Shown: positions 49,927 to 58,675, counted from the first letter of the stretch. The stretch: 64,000 nt of DNA from Acidobacteriaceae bacterium (GCA_021323655.1 JAJPKO010000055.1:1-64000), one strand, 5' to 3'. Notes: generated from the sequence alone by a model not told the origin. Made by a program: numbers and translations.

Positions 49927-51411
49927 ATGAGCAGTCGACGAACCTTCATTCAAAAGGCGCTGGGGCTTGGCGCCAGCGTGTTTGCTACTTCAAAGCTATC
50001 GGCCGAAACGTCGGGCCGGCCAGCCTCGCGCATCGCTCGGAGCAACAACCGAAATCGAGACGCGGCCTTCAATATGCCTGTCGTGACCACCGATATTGGC
50101 GATCTGCCGTTCACGATGGACGGAAACGTCAAAGTTTTTCGGCTCGTCGCGGAGGTCGTAAGGCAGCAGATCAATCCGATGAAGTCCATCGATGTTTGGG
50201 GCTTCAATGGCAGCGCGCCGGGACCGACCATTCAAGTGAACCAGGGCGATCGAGTCCGCGTGGTCTTCGAGAACCATTTGCCCGAGCCAACCTCGCTTCA
50301 TTGGCACGGCTTCGAAGACACGATCCCAAACGACGGAATGCCGGGCATCAGCCAGCCGCCGGTCAAGCCCGGTGGCCGCTTTGTCTATGAATTCGACATC
50401 CATCAGGAGGGCACCTACTTCTACCACTCGCACATGGCAATGCAAGAGATGGCGGGCATGCTCGGCGGTTTCATCATGCACCCCAAGGAGCCGTATCGCC
50501 CGCATTGCGACAAGGACTTCCTGATTCATTTACAGGAATACGCGGTCCTGCCCAGCAACACCGTTCCCAACACCATGAACATGGAGTTCAACTGGTTGTT
50601 GTTTAACGGTAAAGCCGGCCCGGCCACCACGCCTCTGATTGTGAGGTTGGGTGATCGCGTGCGCGTTCGCTTCGTAAACCTGGGTATGGATCACCATCCA
50701 ATGCACCTGCATGGGCACACGTTCTATGTGACGGGAACGGAGGGCGGGCGTATTCCGGAAGGCGCCTGGTGGCCTGGCAACACCGTGCTTGTCGGCGTGG
50801 CGCAAGCCCGGGCAGTCGAGTTTGTGGCCAACAATCCCGGCGACTGGATGCTGCACTGCCACCTGCCGCACCACATGATGAACCAGATGTCTTCGGTTGC
50901 CGGAAAGATGACGCGTTCGATGGGTATGCCCGCGGGAGGCGATATGAACACCGGCATGGGGATGCTGCAGGGCGAACCTGGCGCTCCTCTCGGTGAGGAC
51001 TATGGCCCCACGCTCGGCCGCGGTCTTGGCGGGGTCGGGAACACGACGGATACCTCAACCACGAATGGCCCTCTCTCGCAACAGAAGGCGATGGACGCAA
51101 TGCCTGGCATGCAGCACGACATGGGCAACATGCAGATGGACCAGATGTCGCCGGACGACATCGCAAAGAATGCGAACGACGTCCCAAACTTTCCGCAGGA
51201 CGCTTACATGGAAGGGCCAATGATGGCAATGGATGGCGCCGTTGAACGGCCCGAGAATTATGGCCTGAATGCGGGCTGGAGCGGGTTCATGCAGGGAATG
51301 ATGACCTTTGTCCGCGTGCTGCCGCCCGACAAATACGACGAAGTGATTTCGCGCATGAAGAAAGCCAACCGTCCGCATGATCCCTATACTGCCATTCTGG
51401 AGCGTGCCTAA
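49927..51411 (+). CDS. Tat-exported multicopper oxidase (CopA/PcoA-like)
   Basis: 494 residues from the ATG at 49927; the twin-arginine signal SRRTFIQKALGLGASVFA then sits at the N-terminus. All four copper motifs are present: LHWHGFED (about 125), YFYHSHMAMQ, HHPMHLHGHTF and the T1/T3 motif HCHLPHHMMNQM with an axial Met. The C-terminal extension is Met-rich (MGMPAGGDMNTGMGM; MPGMQHDMGNMQMDQM), as in copper-resistance oxidases that convert Cu(I) to Cu(II). Overlaps the efflux gene by one base. Confidence 0.9.
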   Translation: MSSRRTFIQKALGLGASVFATSKLSAETSGRPASRIARSNNRNRDAAFNMPVVTTDIGDLPFTMDGNVKVFRLVAEVVRQQINPMKSIDVWGFNGSAPGPTIQVNQGDRVRVVFENHLPEPTSLHWHGFEDTIPNDGMPGISQPPVKPGGRFVYEFDIHQEGTYFYHSHMAMQEMAGMLGGFIMHPKEPYRPHCDKDFLIHLQEYAVLPSNTVPNTMNMEFNWLLFNGKAGPATTPLIVRLGDRVRVRFVNLGMDHHPMHLHGHTFYVTGTEGGRIPEGAWWPGNTVLVGVAQARAVEFVANNPGDWMLHCHLPHHMMNQMSSVAGKMTRSMGMPAGGDMNTGMGMLQGEPGAPLGEDYGPTLGRGLGGVGNTTDTSTTNGPLSQQKAMDAMPGMQHDMGNMQMDQMSPDDIAKNANDVPNFPQDAYMEGPMMAMDGAVERPENYGLNAGWSGFMQGMMTFVRVLPPDKYDEVISRMKKANRPHDPYTAILERA

Positions 51412-53021
51412 TGCCCAGACAGAGAACGACAATTCCGATATTCACACTTGCGATTGTGATCGCTTTCGGCACGCCAGTGTTGGCGCAGAACCCCGGATCT
51501 TCACCCTCGCCGCAGAGCAAGTGCATGGAGGGCATGGTCATGCCGGGATGCCCTCAGCCAACCAAGAAAGAGCAACCAAATACGAAGCAGAATATGCCCG
51601 GCATGCAGCACGAACGGCACGACATGGGAAATATGCAGACGACCGTGCCTCAGCTGCCGCAGGGTCCGGATACTCATGCCACGATGACGTTGCAGGAACC
51701 CGAAGAGACGGAGCACAAGACGGGATCCAACCTGCCTGCTCCGGAACTTCTAAAGGACGTCGCGTCGCGGCCGGCGATGTCTCTCGCGAACTTTCTCGAA
51801 CTCGCCGATCAAAACAACCCCACGCTTAAAGAAGCGAATGCCCTTGTCCGCCGCTCACAGCAGAAGGCGCGCCAGGCTGGCCTGTATCCGAATCCCTCCA
51901 TTGGATATCAGGGTGAGCAGATCCGTGGTGGTTCTTATGGGGGCGGCGAGCAAGGCGCCTTTGTGCAGCAGACCATAGTACTGGGCGGAAAGCTGGGACT
52001 CCGGCGCAACATTCACGAGCAGGAGATGCGATCGGAACAGGTCGGCGTCGAAGAACAAACCTATCGGGTCCATGCCGACGTGCAACAGGCATTTTACGAT
52101 GCGCTGGCCGCTCTAACCACGGTACATCTACGCCAGCAGTTACTTGGCCTTGCGCTCGACGCAGTAGAAACTGTCCATCAACTGGCCAATGTTGGACAGG
52201 CAGATGCGCCGGACATCCTGCAGACAGAGGTCGAGGCTGAGCAGGCCAAGGTTGATTACAGCTCCGCGCAGCGGGAGTATCTCAAGACCTTCCACGTTCT
52301 GGCTGCACTTGCAGGAAATAGTGATCTCGCCGTCCGCTCACTTGATGGCGATCTGGAGAAGACACCCGATCTCAATACAGAGCAGATGCTGGAATCGGTC
52401 GTTACTCAAAGCCCTACCGTGAAACGGGCGCGCCAAGAGATCGTCGTTGCTCAAGCGCGCCTGAAGGACGCGAAACGCGAACCCATTCCCGACCTGCAAC
52501 TTCGTGCCGGCGAGCAGTACAACGGAGAACATGTGAGCGAAAACCCGCTCAAGCCAACAGGAGCGCAGAGTTTTGCAAGCGCTAGCATCAATCTTCCTCT
52601 CTGGAACCGCAACCAGGGCAATGTGCAGGCCGCCAGAGCTGAAATCGAACGCGCGGAACAGGATCTCGCTCGCGAACAGCTATCGCTTCAACAACAAGCG
52701 GCGCCGATGGCCCAATCGTATGAATCCGCGAAGTTCGAGGCGGACCGCTACAAGACGCAGCTCATTCCACGCGCGACACGGGCATATGAACTGTATCTGA
52801 AGAAGTACCAGAGTATGGCTCAAGCTTATCCTCAGGTGCTCGTCTCCCAGCGGACGCTCTTCCAATTGCGGGTCAGCTATGTGATGGCTCTCCATGAGGA
52901 ATGGCGCAATGCGATAGCGCTCCAGAACTACATGCTGAACGGCGGGCTGCACGCTCCAGTATCGAGCGACACTCCGAGCACAACCATCAATCTTCCCAAT
53001 GCCAGTGGGGCACAGGAGTGA
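51411..53021 (+). CDS. TolC/CusC-like outer-membrane efflux protein with Met/His-rich N-terminus
   Basis: 536 residues. Signal peptide IPIFTLAIVIAFGTPVLAQ, then a metal-ligand-rich linker (CMEGMVMPGCPQ, NMPGMQHERHDMGNMQ) before the OEP domain (LANFLELADQNNPTLKEANALVR; RARQEIVVAQARLKDAKREPIPDL; NVQAARAEIERAEQDLAREQ). No cognate inner-membrane pump is adjacent, so it may serve with the multicopper oxidase as PcoB-type outer-membrane partner or borrow a Cus pump. Cotranscribed with 49927. Confidence 0.8.
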   Translation: MPRQRTTIPIFTLAIVIAFGTPVLAQNPGSSPSPQSKCMEGMVMPGCPQPTKKEQPNTKQNMPGMQHERHDMGNMQTTVPQLPQGPDTHATMTLQEPEETEHKTGSNLPAPELLKDVASRPAMSLANFLELADQNNPTLKEANALVRRSQQKARQAGLYPNPSIGYQGEQIRGGSYGGGEQGAFVQQTIVLGGKLGLRRNIHEQEMRSEQVGVEEQTYRVHADVQQAFYDALAALTTVHLRQQLLGLALDAVETVHQLANVGQADAPDILQTEVEAEQAKVDYSSAQREYLKTFHVLAALAGNSDLAVRSLDGDLEKTPDLNTEQMLESVVTQSPTVKRARQEIVVAQARLKDAKREPIPDLQLRAGEQYNGEHVSENPLKPTGAQSFASASINLPLWNRNQGNVQAARAEIERAEQDLAREQLSLQQQAAPMAQSYESAKFEADRYKTQLIPRATRAYELYLKKYQSMAQAYPQVLVSQRTLFQLRVSYVMALHEEWRNAIALQNYMLNGGLHAPVSSDTPSTTINLPNASGAQE

Positions 53022-53026
53022 GCAAG

Positions 53027-53656
53027 ATGCAGCGAAAGATCATGATTTCACTTGCTGCTATCGTCCTGCTCGCGGTGTTCGCCTGCATTTTTCTTGTTGG
53101 CCAGATGATCCATCGGGGATTTAGCACGAGAGAACAGCCGGGAGTCGTGGAGTCCTCGCTTGCAACCGCCATGCGGGACGCAGCCATCTCTGCGCGCTAT
53201 AAGACCATGAAAAACCCCGTCGCAGTCACCCCCGAGGCCATCCAGGAAGGGATGGATCATTGGGCGGATCACTGTGCCACCTGTCACGCGAACAATGGCA
53301 GCGGCGACACCATGTATGGGAGGACCATGTACCCTCGTCCGCCGGACATGCGCCAGAACGACACTCAACGGAAGTCCGATGGTGAACTCTACTGGACCAT
53401 CAAGAATGGCGTGAGACTGAGCGGAATGCCTGCATTCGGCGCTCCCGGCGATGACGATATGGACAGCTGGAAGCTGGTCGCCTTCATTCGCCATCTTCCT
53501 TCGCTTTCCCAAAGCGAGGAGCAGGGGATGGAAAAGATGAACCCGAAGTCACCGCAGGAAATGGAAGAGGAGCAAGAGGAAGAGAACTTCCTGAACGGGA
53601 GTGCAACTCGTTCGCAATCACAACCTACACATCACCACGGAAAGGAAACGCCATGA
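53027..53656 (+). CDS. Membrane-anchored mono-heme cytochrome c
   Basis: 209 residues from the ATG at 53027, nine bases after GGAG. One N-terminal helix (ISLAAIVLLAVFACIFLV), heme-binding CATCH (in WADHCATCHANNGSG) and the distal Met region around SGMPAFG, as in class I cytochromes. The acidic tail (EMEEEQEEENF) is followed by a His-rich end (PTHHHGKE). It can accept electrons from the multicopper oxidase or a respiratory partner. The stop overlaps the next ATG. Confidence 0.82.
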   Translation: MQRKIMISLAAIVLLAVFACIFLVGQMIHRGFSTREQPGVVESSLATAMRDAAISARYKTMKNPVAVTPEAIQEGMDHWADHCATCHANNGSGDTMYGRTMYPRPPDMRQNDTQRKSDGELYWTIKNGVRLSGMPAFGAPGDDDMDSWKLVAFIRHLPSLSQSEEQGMEKMNPKSPQEMEEEQEEENFLNGSATRSQSQPTHHHGKETP

Positions 53657-53967
53657 ATCGCCGAGTTCTGATTGTAGCTCTGCTGCTGTCTACGGTGTCC
53701 CTGCTGGCGCATGCACATGAAGGCATGATCCATGTCATGGGGACTGTGACCGCCTTGACGGACAAATCCGTTACGGTCCAGACCGCGGACAGGAAGACTG
53801 TCGAGGTTGTCTTGACCTCCGCCACGACTTACGAAAAAGGAACGCAACCCTCGAACTGGAAACAGTTGAAAGTTGGCGACCGGGTTGTCATTCATGCGAT
53901 GAAGGTCAAGGATTCTCTACAGGCGCATAGCGTGCGATTCACCGAATCGACAATGCCAAGTCATTGA
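53653..53967 (+). CDS. Small periplasmic DUF5666-like protein
   Basis: 104 residues. Signal peptide VLIVALLLSTVSLLAHA, mature His-Glu start (HEGMIHVMGTVTALT), then a six-strand beta pattern with KSVTVQTADRKTVEVVL, KQLKVGDRVVIHAMKV and LQAHSVRF, the layout of DUF5666/OB-type small barrels. Last gene of the oxidase operon. Periplasmic metal role inferred from the neighbourhood. Confidence 0.65.
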   Translation: MNRRVLIVALLLSTVSLLAHAHEGMIHVMGTVTALTDKSVTVQTADRKTVEVVLTSATTYEKGTQPSNWKQLKVGDRVVIHAMKVKDSLQAHSVRFTESTMPSH

Positions 53968-54196
53968 CCGCCAGGTCGGACAAAACGGTTCCACCAACAG
54001 CTCGCGGGACTGCCCAACGATGGACATGCGTGCAATGCAAAAGTGGGCGATCGGCGTGAAGCAACAGTCGCAATCTACCACGAGGATGGTCACGGGCTCG
54101 TGCTGGCGATGACGAGCCCGGTCAATCTACCGACACACACTGCGCTCACCGTTTCACGGCGCGAAGCGATGGCCTATGATGCTTCGGCCATGTTTG
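53968..54196. other. Spacer with a possible gene relic
   Basis: The plus-strand ORF at 54043-54228 encodes a protein-like stretch (EATVAIYHEDGHGLVLAM, LTVSRREAMAYDASA) without start, ribosome site or recognisable family, and it runs into the convergent gene. Probably a relic. Confidence 0.3.
54093..54120. terminator. Hairpin between convergent transcription units
   Basis: CGGGCTCGT / ACGAGCCCG, a 9-bp perfect stem with a 10-base loop, between the copper-oxidase operon and the convergent barrel gene. No T-tract. Confidence 0.4.
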
Positions 54197-55086
54197 TCAT
54201 TTGCCCCTTATTTTGGCAATCACTCTAGCGGGATTTAGCTTTGGCAGATTGATGTCCAGTTGCGTACTCAACCTCCAACTTCCATTCAGGTCCTTGTCAT
54301 TAAAAAAGGTGGGACCGACCAGAAGACTAATGTCGCTGGTGAAATAGTAGTAGAGACCGCCCCCGGCCGCGCCCAGGGCATTTTTGCCCGACTGGTAGTC
54401 TGCTGCGAAGACAACCTTGCTGTATTCTACTGAGCCATCCTTGCCCGTCACCGGGACAAATGAGTGGTCGAATGCCGTCATAAAGCCGACGTTCTGGTAC
54501 TTGCCGTCGCTCGAGATGAGTGCTGCATGATTACCCATGTATGGCCCAGCCGACACCCGCCCAACCTTTGGGATTGTCTTACCGATTACCGCGTAGGCAA
54601 CGTCGTAATCCAAGCGCGATTCGCCTGGCTTGAGGTCGAATTTCTTGCCCGCACAGAATACGCCAATTTCGAGAGCAGGCTGATACTTGGAGTATGAGCC
54701 TTCTGGGGTGCCGAACTTTGCGTTAAAGAGCCACGGGTGAGGAGTGTTTGCGAAATAGTCGATACCGGTTTCCATTTGGAATTTCCTGAAAGGAAGTACA
54801 CCGATGGTTGGCGAGGTCATGTCTGTTGGGAATGCCGCATTCGAATTTGTGACCGGCGTACTTAGTCGGAAATAGTTGTCAATTCCCAGGTGAAGGACTC
54901 CATAAGGCTGAATATCTTGGGTCATTAGAGTCCAGAACGTTGTCGAAGGGTAGCAAAAGCGACGCGCCCCGCAGCCAGCGAAATGGCGACGATCGCAGTC
55001 AGTGTTCCTCGCATCATCACCCGCCTCGTCAATTGACGATTAGCGATCCTTGTCAATACTGAAAGAGTCCGGAATAAACGAGCCAT
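54197..55086 (-). pseudogene. Outer-membrane beta-barrel-like protein gene split by a frameshift
   Basis: The ATG at 55086 (AAAGGA upstream) opens a frame with a signal peptide (RGTLTAIVAISLAAGRVAFA) that ends at a TAA. In another frame the sense continues YPSTTFWTLMTQDIQPYG and runs to 54197 as 242 residues of alternating strands (LHLGIDNYFRL, LNAKFGTPEGSY, LDYDVAYAVIGKTI, VVFAADYQSGKNALGAAGGG). One frameshift near 54955 therefore separates signal and barrel. It may be a pseudogene, a sequencing error or programmed. Function of the intact family is unknown. Confidence 0.55.
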
Positions 55087-55513
55087 CTGGTTGTCCTTTC
55101 CTGGAAAAGTATTTGAGCTGCAACGACACGTTTTCACCGCATGAGTGGTTTGTCTCCACGGATGCAGGGACTCGTTTTGAAACAACACGACGCCTAAGGG
55201 CGGATCAGGCTAATCACCGCGCATGCGTGCCGCATTGTCTTTTCGAGGAAGTGTGGCGAGGAGCTCTAACACCACTGTTGCAAAAGGAACATCAGGATGA
55301 TATGAGGATCATGGAAGAAAGTTGCTCATTATAAATGATTTAGTGAACATGCGCGTGTGATAATCACAAGATACAAAAACAACTCCACTCGGTCGGGGAC
55401 AGACCGTCGCTTGCGACATCCAGATAGATTCAAGAGGCTCCGTAGGCACTGCACCGGAGTCCTTGGAAGCGGATGGAATCACACGATTCGCGTCCGCCCC
55501 AAGCTATCGATGG
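55087..55513. other. Intergenic region with one palindrome
   Basis: About 430 bases with no supported gene. It holds TGTGATAATCACA (55356-55368), a perfect 13-bp palindrome whose half-site spacing does not fit a CRP operator. Confidence 0.4.
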
Positions 55514-56128
55514 CTACTTCAGTGTGAGCAAATACGTCACGAGGGTGTCGAGATCTTTCGCCGGAACATCCATTGGCGGCATCGTGCTCCCGGAAGGTGG
55601 CGACACGATGAGTTTCTTCAGTTCTTCGACAGTCCTCTTGCTTCCAATCCCGTCAAGCGCGGAAGCGGTATTGCCGGCGCCTGCCACCGAGTGGCATGAC
55701 GAGCAACCGTAAGACTCGAACAACTGCTTCCCGGCAGCGACAGGTGAAGAACCTGAAGTTGCGCCAATGGCTTCACGTGCAGCCGCTTTACGATGGATTT
55801 CGTCATACGCGAGGAACTTCGCGATCTGGTCCGCTTCTCGGCTGTTGAAATGAGAGCTCGCCATTGCCTGCATTTGTTTGACAACAGCCGTCCACTGCGC
55901 GGCAGACAGGCTGGGTTTCAGACTGGTGTCAAGGGTATGGCACATACCGCATTTCGCCTTAAAGGTTCTGTATGCCTGGTGTATTTCCGGCGGGAGGTCG
56001 GACTGGTTGATCTGGATGGTTTCTCGGTTCTGCGTGAATTGAGCGTTCGCTGGTCGCGCACCGGCCAGCCAGAGCAATCCGACCGCTGCGAATCCTAAGA
56101 AAGCAGACTGAATTGAATACCTGTTCAT
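55514..56128 (-). CDS. Secreted diheme cytochrome c
   Basis: 204 residues. Signal peptide FLGFAAVGLLWLAGARPANAQ. Two heme c sites: CGMCH (about residue 60, in FKAKCGMCHTLD) and CSSCH (about 141, in YGCSSCHSVAGAG), each followed by a helical segment and possible axial Met (SGSTMPPMDVP). Gene order puts it 18 bases after the cytochrome-porin gene, so the two form an operon and probably an electron path: the periplasmic diheme protein would accept electrons from the fused porin. Confidence 0.85.
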   Translation of the reverse strand: MNRYSIQSAFLGFAAVGLLWLAGARPANAQFTQNRETIQINQSDLPPEIHQAYRTFKAKCGMCHTLDTSLKPSLSAAQWTAVVKQMQAMASSHFNSREADQIAKFLAYDEIHRKAAAREAIGATSGSSPVAAGKQLFESYGCSSCHSVAGAGNTASALDGIGSKRTVEELKKLIVSPPSGSTMPPMDVPAKDLDTLVTYLLTLK

Positions 56129-56146
56129 GGTCTTATCGCTCCTTTG

Positions 56147-57454
56147 TCAAAAGTTGAATGAAATGTCCGCTTGAAACAGCTTGTCGGTGCCCTTGACCGC
56201 CCCAACCGGATCGCTGCCCGCCTGGCTACTGTAAGCAATTCGCCCGATGATGTTGCCCGATTCGGTCAGAGTCTTATTCATGCCAATTGTCCAGTCATGA
56301 AGATTCTGCTTGCCGACCCCTCCGACCCCAGTTATTTGCTGGTTCAGTCGGTCAAAGCGACCTGAAAAAGCAAATCCTTGCCAGACGTAATAGTCAGTAG
56401 CGACGTAATAGTCGTTTCCAACGAAGTTTCCGAACGGCCCTGTTGCTGCGAACGCCCACCCGTCGTGACTGTGCAAATAGCCTGCCAAAACGTCGACCTT
56501 CGACTTGAACATGTAATTTCCGAAAACGCCTTGCCGTCGAATGACTGGGTGGAATGTGAACTGAGCGCCAGTCGGATCAGTATTGACGTTGTCTTTTTTC
56601 CCGTAGTAGCCCAAGTACGTGATACCGCTCTCTGGCGCGTACCAAAAATCCACATCGGCCCAAACGTCCTTAGAGTTCCGATTCGATGAGGTCAGAATCT
56701 CACTTCCATCTGCGTTAACTCCATTGGTCACTTTTGCTGTAGCAGCGAATACTCTCTTGTAACCGCTCGACGCCCACGTGTAGCCGGCGTCAACTCCAAC
56801 CGGAGACTGATCAACGACAAAGTTGGTTGCACTAGGATTTTCAAGCAGTAGGGGAGAGTTCGGAAGCAGGCTGTACACTTGAGCGGCGCGAGTCCCTTCT
56901 CCGATTTGCAAGTGCTCGCGACCTCCGGCGAGATACCAACTGCTATCGGCCCGGCCCCCGCTATACCCAAAATATGCATTGGAGAGGTCGGGATTGGTTG
57001 ATCCTCCTGTCACAATGTCGAACTCGCTGTAGTAGAAGAAATTGGTATCCGGAATCCAGCCGCCGAAATACGCGTTCCATGAGCCTACCTGAAATGATGA
57101 GGTCGAGCTCGGTGGCGTACCCTCACTAGTAGTTCGCTCTGCAGTGTAGCTGAAATCGGTGACCGCCAAAGAAGCGTTATTTGTCAGTGACCATTCCCGT
57201 TCTTTCTGAACCAGCTGGGAGATTCTGTCGGCCGCTTTGCCTTGCTCCAGAGCTGGAGGCAGATGGAAACCGAGCCTCTTGAACATGTATCCCTGCTCGT
57301 TCAGCACCGGAACAATCGTGTGGCACGCGGAGCATTTGAGATTGTAGCGGCGGGCAAACTGAGGGACGGCGGACGCCTGGCGTGGCATGAAAACAGCCAG
57401 CAGCGATACGGCGGCGCAAAATAGAGAGACGACACGGCTTCGCGAAATCACCAT
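56147..57454 (-). CDS. Cyc2-like fused cytochrome c-porin
   Basis: 435 residues. Signal peptide VSLFCAAVSLLAVFMPRQASA. Directly after it comes FARRYNLKCSACHTIVPVLN with a single CxxCH heme site, then EQGYMFKRLGFHLPP. This order (P-x-FARxY, CxxCH, P-x-LNxxGxxFKxxG) is that of Cyc2-type fused outer-membrane cytochromes. The rest alternates about 14-18 amphipathic strands (WNAYFGGWIPDTNFFYYSEFD; FNF end). In iron oxidisers Cyc2 transfers electrons from extracellular Fe(II). Here the donor or acceptor is unknown. Sigma-54 promoter 56 bases upstream. Confidence 0.7.
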   Translation of the reverse strand: MVISRSRVVSLFCAAVSLLAVFMPRQASAVPQFARRYNLKCSACHTIVPVLNEQGYMFKRLGFHLPPALEQGKAADRISQLVQKEREWSLTNNASLAVTDFSYTAERTTSEGTPPSSTSSFQVGSWNAYFGGWIPDTNFFYYSEFDIVTGGSTNPDLSNAYFGYSGGRADSSWYLAGGREHLQIGEGTRAAQVYSLLPNSPLLLENPSATNFVVDQSPVGVDAGYTWASSGYKRVFAATAKVTNGVNADGSEILTSSNRNSKDVWADVDFWYAPESGITYLGYYGKKDNVNTDPTGAQFTFHPVIRRQGVFGNYMFKSKVDVLAGYLHSHDGWAFAATGPFGNFVGNDYYVATDYYVWQGFAFSGRFDRLNQQITGVGGVGKQNLHDWTIGMNKTLTESGNIIGRIAYSSQAGSDPVGAVKGTDKLFQADISFNF

Positions 57455-57509
57455 GAACTCCTTGTCTGCACTCCCGCAGGAGTGTTTAGTTCATTCTTGA
57501 CTTACGTCG

Positions 57510-57525
57510 GGCACGTCAGAGGCCA
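57510..57525 (-). promoter_or_regulatory. Sigma-54 promoter for the cytochrome-porin operon
   Basis: Minus-strand TGGCCTCTGACGTGCC: GG-N10-GC with TTTGGC and GTGC. 73 bp from the strong palindrome and about 45 bases of leader. Confidence 0.7.
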
Positions 57526-57597
57526 AACGGCAGTTCGAGGACCGATGCGGATAAGTCGTGCATATCCATCAAATGCAGCTTCTGCACCTACTCGGGC

Positions 57598-57634
57598 TGC
57601 CTCAAATCCGGCACCTGTTGCCTCATTTCGGGCC
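57598..57634. promoter_or_regulatory. Tandem enhancer palindromes for the cytochrome-porin operon
   Basis: TGCCTCAAATCCGGCA (57598-57613) and TGCCTCATTTCGGGCC (57619-57634), 21 bp centre to centre. Both match the consensus closely, the best tandem pair in the window with 24593-24629. Confidence 0.8.
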
Positions 57635-57656
57635 AGAGCGGAATATGGGTAGGAAT

Positions 57657-58013
57657 CTAGATGTGGAGAATACAAAGCGAGAGTCGCACGCGCTCAAGCG
57701 CACGTTCACCTCGCAATACCGCATGGGCGTTTCTGGCTAAAGTCACGCGAGGCTGCGGATCGACCATGACATCGGCGCGCGTGTCCAGACTTAGTGAGTT
57801 CGGCGATTTTCCCGGACTAGCAGGAGACATGGGCGAGGGGAGACTCACCTTGCATGTGTTCGCCGCGCCGAAATGACCGCCATCAGCGCGGTGAACCCCT
57901 CCTGCTTTCGACATCGCCATCATTGGGCAGTCCGGCCTGCAACACCCGCCCACGATTGCTCCGTGAGCACAAGGTGCTGAGTAGAACAAGGGAACCACCC
58001 CGATCAGGAGCAC
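57657..58013 (-). CDS. Secreted Cys-rich small protein (12785-like)
   Basis: 118 residues from a GTG; the hydrophobic run continues upstream in frame (VKCWSKFVASLVV), so the true start is unclear. Signal-like LLIGVVPLFYSAPCAHG, then GCCRPDCPMMAMSKAGG, sharing the CPMM core of 12785. One further Cys (NTCKVSL) and a long Pro/Ser tail. Periplasmic soft-metal binding is inferred. Its 3-prime end is 23 bases from the enhancer pair. Confidence 0.45.
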   Translation of the reverse strand: MLLIGVVPLFYSAPCAHGAIVGGCCRPDCPMMAMSKAGGVHRADGGHFGAANTCKVSLPSPMSPASPGKSPNSLSLDTRADVMVDPQPRVTLARNAHAVLRGERALERVRLSLCILHI

Positions 58014-58089
58014 AACGAGGGAGGCGACGAATTTGGACCAACATTTGACGAGAACTAGCCCATGATGCCCAAGATGGCCCGGCTCGGGA

Positions 58090-58105
58090 TGTGATTCACA
58101 TCACC
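58090..58105. promoter_or_regulatory. CRP-like site upstream of the Cys-rich gene
   Basis: TGTGAttcacaTCACC fits TGTGA-N6-TCACA with one mismatch, about 77 bases before the 58013 start, recalling the same arrangement at 12744 ahead of the paralogue. Confidence 0.45.
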
Positions 58106-58319
58106 GGCGCTTCGCCCCTTGTATCTAGACGGTTTCTGCGATTAGGCGCTGTAAATCCGGGATGCACAAGAATGTCCCGCGCAAAATGCTCGGCAGCAGG
58201 CAAAGGCCGGGCTCGTCTGACTTGCCGATCGCAGCGACCTCCAAAGCCATCGTGTCTTACTGGGATCTGTGCGATTGCAGTTTTCTTTCGAAGATATAGA
58301 GGTTGTCGACGCAAATTTG

Positions 58320-58675
58320 GAATTCATCATGGATTGCACTCTCGTCGCCATCAAGGAGCCATCGGACTGGAGGCCGGCATCCACGATCACGAGTATCCCA
58401 TTCGCCATCGCGCTCATGCTCGTGCCATCGAAAACCGTGGAAGAGTTGGTCATGAACGTGAAGGTCTGGGCCGCCAGCATCGAGGTCATCGTGAAGGAAC
58501 TGCCTGACACGCTGGCGACTGATCCCATCATCTGTTGGATTCCGCCGTTTGCCGGATCCATGGCATTTCCTGATCCCTGAGTCCCGGATGTGACGTGAAA
58601 GACGGGATTCATGGTTAGATTGCCGTTCGTACCCATCGTTACTGAACTGGCTAGATTGAGATCGAAGTCCATGGC
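58320..58675 (-). pseudogene. Duplicated fragment of the Met-rich lipoprotein gene
   Basis: From DFDLNLASSVTMGTNGNL to TRVQSMMNS the minus-strand product is nearly identical to residues about 170-285 of the 3451 lipoprotein (HVTSGTQGSGNAMDPANGG is exact). The copy lacks the signal peptide, N-terminal domain and C-terminal 200 residues, and then runs into unrelated sequence within the 58142-58765 ORF. It is a truncated second copy, probably not functional. Confidence 0.75.

Noticed and set aside
55356-55368. TGTGATAATCACA as a CRP operator
   Set aside because: Half-sites are 3 bp apart instead of 6, and no gene start is close.
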